Source: Bacteroidia bacterium (GTDB lineage: Bacteria > Bacteroidota > Bacteroidia > Bacteroidales > UBA12481). Taken from it: DNA of 10,392 nucleotides. How positions within the stretch are numbered: position 1 is the first letter of the stretch; every line of letters begins with the position of its first letter. Positions 1 to 6,010 of this stretch are shown piece by piece. The position numbers and the translations under genes are program-made. Below the pieces are notes generated by a model that was given only the letters and a program-made list of their open reading frames with translations, was not told where the DNA came from and did not search any database. The DNA lies in NCBI GenBank assembly GCA_026391235.1, contig JAPLDV010000724.1, positions 1 to 10,392 on the forward strand. The letters run 5' to 3'.

Positions 1-2406
1 TACACTTGGTTCCTGGCTGATCCACTTCCTTCCGTTTCTATAAGCGGCGAAACTTCGGTTTGTTCCGGTAGCGAAACAGTGTTGGAAGCTTTAACAAGTG
101 GTGGAGTGGGATTTTCAAAGATCAGGTGGGAATATGAAAAAGAAAAAGACATATGGGAGTTCATCTCTGAAAGTGAGGATTACGTCACTATAACCGTTTC
201 ACCCACTGAAACAACTACCTATCGCGCAATATACAGCCGCGATGGCAACGGATGTGGTTCAGCAATTTCCGATGATTTTACCATCACTGTCAATGGTTTG
301 CCAACAGTAAACATAGCTTCGAGTGCTCCTGACAACAAGACCTGCGAAGGGACAATGGTGACTTTCACTGCAACCCCGGTCAATACCGGCGGGATGAAGG
401 TATCCTACTCATGGTCTTACAATGGCATTTCAATTGGTTCGGACCAGGACTTCTACACGTCTGATGAACTGATTGATGGGGATATGGTATGGTGCACTAT
501 AACTGTAAATAACGAGGCGTGCTCTACCGAGACGAGGCCTATTTCCAATAAGATCGTAATGTCTGTTGAAAGCACTCCAATAGCGGGTACCTTGGCTAAG
601 ACACCTGATGTGATGACAGTAGGTGCAGGAACGGATGTTTCCGCAGTACTCATTCCGGGATCCGGAGGCGATGGCACAGACATGCTCGTCTTTCGGACCA
701 ATGTTGGCACAAACTGGTCGGAATTTGCACCCTATACATCCGGCGCCAATATTGGCACCACTGGTAGGACCGCAGTCGAGATCAGGACCCGCCGCTGGAG
801 TAATTATTGCAGTCCTTCGTCTGAAAACATCGTCAGCTGGACAGTTGAAGCCAACCCGGTTCTTGATAATCCCGGACCTCAGACGGCCTGCGGCAGTTAT
901 ACCCTGCCAACCATTACCGGAACGAACCTGGAAGACGCAAAATATTACGACAACAGCCAGGCATTGGGAGGAACTGTTATTACCGGACCGATAAAAAGCA
1001 GTATGATGGTATGGATCTACGATGTTACCGTAAATGGATACTCAGATGAAGAAAGCTTCCGGGTGACCATCAATTCATTGCCGGTCCCACCTGCAGTAGG
1101 CACGATTACCCAACCAACCTGTTCTGTATCAACAGGATCTGTGGTTTTGAGCGGATTGCCCTCAGGAAGCTGGACAGTGACCGGTACGAGCGGTTCCGGT
1201 AATGTAACAAAAACGGGGAGCAGATCCACCACCACAATAACTGGTCTTTCTGCAGGCACTACATACACGTTTACCGTTACCATTGCTTCAGGATGTACTT
1301 CATTGCCATCAGGCAATGTGGTAATCATTCCGCAACCTCAGGCCCCTGACGCCCCGGTTGTGGAATCACAAAGTTTCTGCGGCTCAGCAACGGAGGCCGA
1401 CCTGCCTCAGCGGAATGGCAGCAATACCTATAAATGGTATAGCACATCCACCAGCAGATCATCCCTTTCAGGTTCCACCAGGCTGAGCACCGGCATCTAT
1501 TACGTAAGCCAGGTTTCGGGAGGTTGCGAAAGCTCCAGAACCGGGGTCAATATTACCATTAATGATTTACCAGCATCATTCAGAGTGACGGGCGGTGGCA
1601 CCTGCTGTGGCGGCGGACCAGGGTTGACAGTGAAATTATCGGGTTCAACCACCGGTGTTGATTATCAGCTTTGTCTTAACGGTTCACCGGTTGCCGGCGA
1701 AATTGTTTCAGGTACCGGATCAGCCATCAGCTTTACCGATCAAACGCTGGCTGGCACCTATACGGTAATTGCCATTAAGGTTTCGACCGGCTGCCAGGCC
1801 ACCATGACAGGCAGAGCGGTTATTTCAGTAAGTAATCCGCCAGCAGCAACAAGCATTGTTTACAGTAAAAGTTCATCGAGCAATTGCAGCACTTCCGGTT
1901 CGGCTACGGTAAGTTATTTTTCCGGCACGTCGGGTGGCAGGTATTCGTCCTCTCCTTCCGGATTAAGCATCAACAGTTCAACCGGAACAGTCAATTTTGC
2001 CAGGAGCAATCCGGGCATCTATACGGTCACTTACAGTGTTCACAATACCTGCGGTACAGCTGAAACAACCACGCAGATAAGAGTCACCAGATGCACTAAG
2101 TCCGGATATATTTCCAACGACCAGGGGGCAAGCCCGGATTTGACGATAGCCACCAGCGAGCTAAAAGTGTACCCCAACCCGAGCAACGGCCCGGTGCGCT
2201 TCGAGTTCAGTACAATACTGGACGGCAGGGTCACGCTGGATATCATCAACATGCAAGGGCAGCTGATCATGCGCCTGTTCGAAGGAGATGCAGTGGCCGG
2301 TGAAGTACGCACCGTTTTGTTCGACGGGTATCTTACTGCCGGCACCTACATTTACCGCATGACCTCGGCGGACGGCGTCAAAAACGGGAAAATAATCAGG
2401 ATGTAA
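1..2406 (+). CDS. Large secreted Ig/PKD-like repeat protein with T9SS sorting domain (5' partial)
   Basis: The frame is open from base 1 with no stop upstream, so the gene begins outside the window; the GTG at 79 is only an internal codon. About 801 codons are visible. They form successive beta-sandwich-like modules of roughly 70-100 residues rich in Gly, Ser and Thr, many ending in short linkers such as ITVNGLP, VTINSLP and ITINDLP, with paired cysteines per module, as in PKD/Ig-like adhesin repeats of Bacteroidota. A Cys-Gly-rich segment (GGGTCCGGGPG) opens a module near 1590. The last ~82 residues (from about 2158) match a type IX secretion C-terminal sorting domain: the VYPNPSNG motif, an L-D-I-x-N-x-x-G-Q strand, TAGTYIYR, and a K-x-G-K-I-I-x end. 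Such proteins cross the outer membrane through the Por/T9SS machine and are attached to the surface or released. Substrate or ligand is unknown; adhesion or matrix function is inference. Confidence 0.9.
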   Translation, partial: YTWFLADPLPSVSISGETSVCSGSETVLEALTSGGVGFSKIRWEYEKEKDIWEFISESEDYVTITVSPTETTTYRAIYSRDGNGCGSAISDDFTITVNGLPTVNIASSAPDNKTCEGTMVTFTATPVNTGGMKVSYSWSYNGISIGSDQDFYTSDELIDGDMVWCTITVNNEACSTETRPISNKIVMSVESTPIAGTLAKTPDVMTVGAGTDVSAVLIPGSGGDGTDMLVFRTNVGTNWSEFAPYTSGANIGTTGRTAVEIRTRRWSNYCSPSSENIVSWTVEANPVLDNPGPQTACGSYTLPTITGTNLEDAKYYDNSQALGGTVITGPIKSSMMVWIYDVTVNGYSDEESFRVTINSLPVPPAVGTITQPTCSVSTGSVVLSGLPSGSWTVTGTSGSGNVTKTGSRSTTTITGLSAGTTYTFTVTIASGCTSLPSGNVVIIPQPQAPDAPVVESQSFCGSATEADLPQRNGSNTYKWYSTSTSRSSLSGSTRLSTGIYYVSQVSGGCESSRTGVNITINDLPASFRVTGGGTCCGGGPGLTVKLSGSTTGVDYQLCLNGSPVAGEIVSGTGSAISFTDQTLAGTYTVIAIKVSTGCQATMTGRAVISVSNPPAATSIVYSKSSSSNCSTSGSATVSYFSGTSGGRYSSSPSGLSINSSTGTVNFARSNPGIYTVTYSVHNTCGTAETTTQIRVTRCTKSGYISNDQGASPDLTIATSELKVYPNPSNGPVRFEFSTILDGRVTLDIINMQGQLIMRLFEGDAVAGEVRTVLFDGYLTAGTYIYRMTSADGVKNGKIIRM

Positions 2407-2435
2407 ATGTCTGTTGGAACAAACGGCTCAGTTTT

Positions 2436-2477
2436 CCAGCCTCCGGTGCCTGCTTTCTATCAGTCCCCGGAGGCTGG
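2436..2477 (+). terminator. Strong hairpin after the T9SS protein gene, probable terminator
   Basis: A perfect 11-bp stem (CCAGCCTCCGG at 2436-2446 and CCGGAGGCTGG at 2467-2477) encloses a 20-base loop and starts 30 bases after the stop codon. Its position fits transcription termination, but no T-run follows on the + strand, so it may instead act as a 3'-end stabiliser or an inefficient terminator. Confidence 0.5.
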
Positions 2478-2623
2478 TTCATTGACCGGAATGTGCAAAT
2501 GATTGCTACCATTGGGGATAACCCCCACTCGTAAAGGTATCTCTGATTTTTACAAATATTATTGATCCGGCAGAATGTGAAACATGCCCTTAGCTGGATT
2601 TTGACTAAACAAATCAGAATACC

Positions 2624-2755
2624 ATGAAAACACCGGTATTGCTGCTGATCGGTCTCATCCTTTTCGCTATCTTACCTATTTCAAAAACCTTGCTTTATTC
2701 CTGCTCATCCCTTTTTTTCGGGAAGGCTGAACAAAGGAAATTCGACCAATTCTGA
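2624..2755 (+). CDS. Possible 43-aa hydrophobic small protein
   Basis: An ATG opens a 43-codon frame ending in TGA at 2753-2755. The product starts MKTPVLLLIGLILFAILPIS, a single strongly hydrophobic helix after one lysine, then a short polar tail with KAEQRKFDQ. It would be a small inner-membrane peptide or an uncleaved signal anchor. There is no Shine-Dalgarno, which is uninformative in Bacteroidota, and no promoter is seen just upstream. It is the only plausible frame in the 2478-2815 stretch, which otherwise shows nothing recognisable. A chance frame is quite possible at this length. Confidence 0.25.
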   Translation: MKTPVLLLIGLILFAILPISKTLLYSCSSLFFGKAEQRKFDQF

Positions 2756-2815
2756 CCGGTCGGGGGATCATATCGTATTCTACCCCTTCTCCTGTACCTC
2801 AACACCCATAAGGGT

Positions 2816-2844
2816 TTTGTATATTGATTTTTTTCTTATCTTTG
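2816..2844 (+). promoter_or_regulatory. Bacteroidota-type promoter upstream of the tRNA relic
   Basis: TTTG at 2816-2819 and TATCTTTG at 2837-2844 match the -33 TTTG and -7 TAnnTTTG elements used by the Bacteroidota primary sigma factor, with a 17-base spacer. The -7 box ends 29 bases before the first base of the tRNA-Met relic, as expected for a tRNA promoter. It is apparently intact although the tRNA it served is broken, so it may still fire into the repeat and the DNA beyond. Confidence 0.65.
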
Positions 2845-2873
2845 CGCACCCCTGTCCAAATTGTGGCAGGAAC

Positions 2874-2919
2874 GGGCCCCTAGCTCAGTTGGTTAGCAGC
2901 ATCTGACTCATAATCGGTC
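2874..2919 (+). pseudogene. Truncated tRNA-Met (CAT) relic
   Basis: The segment starts like a Bacteroidota elongator tRNA-Met: acceptor 5' strand GGGCCCC (2874-2880), TA, D-arm beginning GCTCAGTTGGTTAG, anticodon 5' strand TCTGA (2902-2906), and loop CTCATAA with anticodon CAT at 2909-2911. It is defective. The D-stem 3' side appears to have one extra base (AGCAGC where AGAGC is expected). After the loop the sequence reads TCGGTC, as if AGAA had been deleted from TCAGAAGGTC. No T-arm (GGTTCGA-like) or 3' acceptor strand (GGGGCCC) follows. A functional tRNA cannot form. Loss of the 3' half next to a repeated element suggests an old integration at this tRNA gene, though ordinary deletion is equally possible. 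Confidence 0.8.
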
Positions 2920-2947
2920 AAAACACCCTCTTTTCAACCCCTAAAAC

Positions 2948-3069
2948 CCTCAATATAAAGTTATTACTTTTATATTTGTTCGGGGGTTACTTTGGATTAC
3001 TTTCCATTCATAGAGAATTCGTGCTCAGAATCGTGCCCGGTTTTGGTTGATAATCCAATTGGGACTGAA
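2948..3069 (+). repeat. 122-bp direct repeat, copy 1
   Basis: This copy matches 9133-9253 in the same orientation with about nine substitutions and one single-base indel by eye, near 92% identity. It begins with an imperfect palindrome (AATATAAAGT, spacer TATT, ACTTTTATATT), includes three copies of the 7-mer TTACTTT at 2964, 2987 and 2997, and ends in CAATTGGGACTGAA. Similarity stops sharply at both sides. It starts 29 bases after the broken tRNA, so an attachment-site or element-end origin is plausible. No coherent frame runs through it. Confidence 0.85.
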
Positions 3070-3092
3070 GGAGGATTAAAGCCTTACCTTTC

Positions 3093-3235
3093 TTAGGACG
3101 CTGCTAAAATAGACTCTTCTTGATTTTTTTTGTTATTTATTTCTGCGAATTTTCTTGGCGATTTTCCTCCTAAAGAACCGTGTGGATGTTTTTCATTATA
3201 ATCCCTGTTCCAATCTTCGGTCCACCCATTGTTTG
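3093..3235 (-). pseudogene. IS3-family transposase (OrfB) C-terminal remnant
   Basis: Read on the minus strand, the last ~47 codons give W-T-E-D-W-N-R-D-Y-N-E-K-H-P-H-G-S-L-G-G-K followed by SPRKFAE. This is the DYNxxRPHxSLGGxSPxEFA motif at the extreme C-terminus of IS3-family DDE transposases (rve/rve_3 domain). The stop is at 3093-3095. The catalytic DDE region is gone: sequence upstream on this strand is replaced from about 3235 by an IS1380-like transposase running the other way. The frame extends to 3287 but that part is unrelated. No clear terminal inverted repeat is visible between this remnant and repeat copy 1. It is a dead fragment. Confidence 0.8.
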
Positions 3236-3666
3236 AGAAGATAGAAAAGGAGTATGCACAGTTCAACCAGCCGTTCAAAACCTTCATGGGTCCGTTCTCT
3301 TACCAGGCCGACTCCTGGCCGTGTCCGCAGGATTTTTATGCCAAGGTGGAATCCACCGGCAAGGGGATGTGGATCAAGGAGATCAAGAACATGTGTTTTT
3401 CCGACCGGCTGAGCTGTCATAGGTTCAGTGCCAACTTCTTCCGACTCATGCTCAGTTGCCTGGCATACGAGCTGCTCCGGATGATCCGAGAGCAAATTCA
3501 GGTCCTGAACCATCCCGTGGCTCACCGGTGGAGTGTGCAATCGATCCGCCTCTATCTGCTGAAGGTGGCCGCTCAGGTTCGAATCAGAGTCAAAGCCATT
3601 CATTATTTCTTCTCCTCCGCCTTTGCCCAACAAGAACTTTTCTGGCAAATCATGCAACATTGTTGA
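3229..3666 (+). pseudogene. IS1380-family transposase, 5'-truncated and internally deleted
   Basis: The 145-residue frame has two blocks familiar from IS1380-type transposases. Residues ~14-46 contain SYQADSWPCPQDFYAKVEST, the conserved tryptophan/proline segment in the middle of the protein. Residues ~49-145 hold IKEIKNMCFSDRLSCHRF with an SANFFRLMLS continuation and a RLYLLKVAAQVR tail, the conserved C-terminal region. In full-length family members (over 400 residues) these blocks are separated by several dozen residues; here they are joined in frame near 3367-3373, removing the segment expected to carry the last catalytic acidic residue. The N-terminal half is missing too. The remnant abuts the IS3 fragment. 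Sequence to about 3897, ending in a GAATAATGCGGGTTAA-like stretch, may be the IS's non-coding right end. Confidence 0.8.
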
Positions 3667-3891
3667 CCGATACCATATCGGCTGTACAATATCAGATCTC
3701 TGGAAACCCTTCGGGAGCAAGGCTTTATTGTCAATATCTTCAGCAAAACAGTTGATATCCATTGAAAATCAGTTTATCCTGAACCCTGGCCAGAAAAACA
3801 ATACGAAATAGGTAGAAAAACTTGGTAACCTATCTACCAACTCCAAAAACATGGCAATCGGACTGACAGAAAATCGTTTTATGAATAATGC

Positions 3892-4005
3892 GGGTTAAGA
3901 GGGCCCTGCCGCTTCAACCCGCTGAGACCCAAGTACGCTATCGATGATATTGGCCCCTTTCTTCTGAAGGGCGAAAATGCCATTGTTGTGTTGGCACATA
4001 ATTAG
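3892..4005 (+). pseudogene. Possible 3' end fragment of an older gene (glycosidase-like jelly-roll tail)
   Basis: After the probable right end of the IS1380 remnant, a 37-codon frame runs without a start to a TAG at 4003-4005. Its end, YAIDDIGPFLLKGENAIVVL followed by AHN, resembles the D-x-x-P-x-L-K-x-G-E-N-x-I-x-V strand pattern of galactose-binding jelly-roll domains in glycoside hydrolases such as GH2 and rhamnosidases. It could be the tail of a gene cut by the insertion. The match is short and judged by eye, so this is tentative. Confidence 0.2.
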
Positions 4006-4393
4006 GCAGCTAATGTTGTTAAAATCAAAATTATTGCATTAATTTTACATAAACTTTCAAGGCTGTCCACTATAAATAGATTGAGTGACAGCTGGTTAGC
4101 ACGTTGTTCATTGACATCCTTGTAGTCTATAACTGTAAGTAGCAAGGCAATCCATTGCATTGACATCCTTTTCGGTCGCCGGGTGGATATGAACAAAGAC
4201 AGGGATCTGCGTGCCAGTTGCCCGAAAATCATGCAGAGCAGCCGGTCCCGGCAGGTAAAATGCTTAACCTGGGAATTTCAAACCGTCACGTAATTAACAT
4301 GCTTGTAAGTTATAGATATACAATGATTTCCGTAAAGTTCTAAAATGTTGAGCGGACATCAGAGACAAACCATTACCAAAAATCAATAACATC
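4006..4393. other. Gene-poor stretch upstream of the lipoprotein operon
   Basis: No convincing gene is seen on either strand; the minus-strand frame here has no recognisable motif. The only structure noticed is a 13-base direct repeat, CATTGACATCCTT, at 4109-4121 and 4158-4170 (49 bases apart). The promoter of the downstream operon should lie in the A/T-rich part from about 4290 to 4393, but no clean TTTG / TAnnTTTG pair is present there. Confidence 0.4.
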
Positions 4394-5218
4394 ATGAAAA
4401 GGAATTTACTTAAAAGCTCATTGATTGTCAGTCTGATTTTTATTGTACTAACCGGCTGCCATCAAAATCCCTCCTCCAGCCAGGGCAAAAGAATTGTTGC
4501 AGGATCAATAGATTCCGTTGCCTTCAGGAATAAGATGGTTGAGCTGATACAGAAGTCCCCCAAAGGGATTAAAACGTATGAGCTTCTGAAAGAAATTGGC
4601 GCTTCGTATATCAACGGGTTAACTCTTCCTTTGTCCAATGCGGACAAATATGAATCAAAACAAGAGATGGCGCTGGCTGTCGGCGCTTACGGTGCGGACA
4701 TAAATTATTCAAGCATCAGCCAACGCCCGGATTTTGCTATCCAGGGCGGACAGGTAATCACCAATCTTGTAGGTAAGCTGGGTATTCAAAACAAAATGCC
4801 GATTACCCTGAAGAACCTTGATGGCCTGCGCAAATACGCAGATAATAAAGATTCTGTGGCGGCATATGCAAAGTATGCTACCACTTCCTATCATCAGGAA
4901 CAGAGTGCCAACAGCCCTGAGATCTATCCATTGATATTTATTGGTGCCAATATCGAGACTTTTTATCTTCTGACACAGCTGACACTTTTTTCCAGTACGA
5001 ATCCGGCCATGCTTGAGTGTATCTCAAAACAAGGAGATCTGGCAAAAACCGTTCTGAACCTGTTGGAGATCCTTTCAGCAGATGAAACGATCAAGCCCTA
5101 TTATGAAAAGATGAAACCGATCGTTGCTTACTTCAACGACCATCCAAGCTTCTCAGTGAAAGAACTTAAGGAAATCGCGCCCTTGATTGATGCCATAAGA
5201 TCCGACATGTTGCTGTAA
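4394..5218 (+). CDS. Lipoprotein of unknown family
   Basis: The 274-residue product starts with a type II signal peptide: MKRN, a hydrophobic run, then lipobox L19-T-G-C22, so cleavage before Cys22 and lipid attachment are expected. Residues right after the cysteine (HQNPSSSQGKR) lack the acidic export signal described for Bacteroidota surface lipoproteins, favouring a periplasm-facing position; that is inference. The mature part looks largely alpha-helical, with no catalytic motif I can name. A central stretch near residues 75-110 (MALAVGAYGADINYSSISQR) is followed by helices, and a PEIYPLIFIGANIETFYLLT segment sits near 176-195. The gene leads a cluster: 21 bases separate its stop from the sulfotransferase start, and the ABC transporter follows. 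A role as accessory protein of that transporter is suggested only by position. The ATG at 4394 is chosen because the signal peptide begins there. Confidence 0.85.
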   Translation: MKRNLLKSSLIVSLIFIVLTGCHQNPSSSQGKRIVAGSIDSVAFRNKMVELIQKSPKGIKTYELLKEIGASYINGLTLPLSNADKYESKQEMALAVGAYGADINYSSISQRPDFAIQGGQVITNLVGKLGIQNKMPITLKNLDGLRKYADNKDSVAAYAKYATTSYHQEQSANSPEIYPLIFIGANIETFYLLTQLTLFSSTNPAMLECISKQGDLAKTVLNLLEILSADETIKPYYEKMKPIVAYFNDHPSFSVKELKEIAPLIDAIRSDMLL

Positions 5219-5239
5219 TTTTGCGTTTTAACATCCGTT

Positions 5240-5938
5240 ATGGGACTTCAGGTTATTGGTACGGGTATTGCCAGGACCGGCACGGAATCATTGAAAACTG
5301 CTCTCGAGATACTCGGCTTTGGCAAGTGTTACCATATGTTTGAACTGATAAAGGATCCAGGCCGACTGGTATATTGGAGAGAACTCATGGCTCAGAATAA
5401 AACAGACTTTGCCAGGCTCTTTCAAGGATATCAGTCGGCCGTTGATTTTCCCTCCTCCATCTATTACCGGGAGTTTCTGCAGGAATATCCTGACGCCAAA
5501 TTGATTCTTACCATACGGGATGCTGATGAATGGTACGACAGTGCATCAGAAACCATTTTTTATGAGATGTCACTGACGATGATGCGTATAGTGAAATTCC
5601 TGGGCATTTTTATTACATCGTTCAGGAATTATCGCAATTTGTTTGAATTCCATGTCGAAATTCATCATACAAGATTCTTTCAGGGGAAGATCCGCGACCG
5701 GGAAGCCTGCAAAAAGATTTACAACGAATGGAATGAAAAGGTTATTCAGAATTTGCCTGCCGACAAATTGCTGGTCTTTGAAGTAAAGGACGGCTGGGAA
5801 CCCCTCTGTAAATTCTTACAGGTACCGGTTCCCGACGTACCTTTCCCAAAAAAGAACGGGCGGGAAAAGTTTTTTCATAACATCACACAAAGTGTTTCCC
5901 TTTCCATCAATATTAAAAAATTAGCGTTAAAAAAATGA
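5240..5938 (+). CDS. PAPS-dependent sulfotransferase family protein
   Basis: The 232-residue protein has the two PAPS-binding signatures of the sulfotransferase fold. The 5'-phosphosulfate loop is at the N-terminus (GTGIARTGTES, residues 7-17). The 3'-phosphate site is LILTIRDADEWYDS, in which R93 and S101 keep the usual eight-residue spacing. The overall pattern (short N-terminus, FGKCYHMFEL after the P-loop, late FEVKDGWEPLCKFLQVPVP) matches the Sulfotransfer_4-like group, whose typical length is close to this. It should move a sulfuryl group from PAPS to an acceptor in the cytoplasm; the acceptor is unknown. ATG 5240 is just ahead of the P-loop and is the natural start. It lies between a lipoprotein and an ABCG-type exporter, so a sulfated lipid, glycan or small metabolite made here and exported by the neighbour is a reasonable but unproven idea. 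Confidence 0.85.
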   Translation: MGLQVIGTGIARTGTESLKTALEILGFGKCYHMFELIKDPGRLVYWRELMAQNKTDFARLFQGYQSAVDFPSSIYYREFLQEYPDAKLILTIRDADEWYDSASETIFYEMSLTMMRIVKFLGIFITSFRNYRNLFEFHVEIHHTRFFQGKIRDREACKKIYNEWNEKVIQNLPADKLLVFEVKDGWEPLCKFLQVPVPDVPFPKKNGREKFFHNITQSVSLSINIKKLALKK

Positions 5939-6010
5939 TTGCAACAGGGCCGGGGGCATGGCAGTGTGATGCGGGAAAGAGAAACATTCTACTTGATAAG
6001 GATTCGCTTT

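Noticed and set aside
2997..3069. Minus-strand frame through the repeats ending HDSEHEFSMNGK, possibly an integrase tail
   Set aside because: Differences between the two copies are not codon-biased and stops interrupt the frame within or just before the repeat, so it looks non-coding.
3196..3762. Long minus-strand frame of 188 codons opposite the IS1380 remnant
   Set aside because: It is antisense to a recognisable transposase and has no motif of its own.
3811..3840. Overlapping hairpins (GGTAGA/TCTACC and TTGGTA/TACCAA) downstream of the IS1380 remnant
   Set aside because: Six-base stems, no T-run, and inside the presumed non-coding IS tail; no support for a riboswitch or attenuator.
4002..4232. 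76-codon minus-strand frame in the intergenic region
   Set aside because: No recognisable motif or promoter, and low-complexity composition; treated as a chance frame.
5939..6010. N-terminal extension of the ABC transporter from TTG 5939 or ATG 5969
   Set aside because: The added residues do not look like part of the helical domain, and ATG 6011 begins exactly where the TerB-like helices begin.
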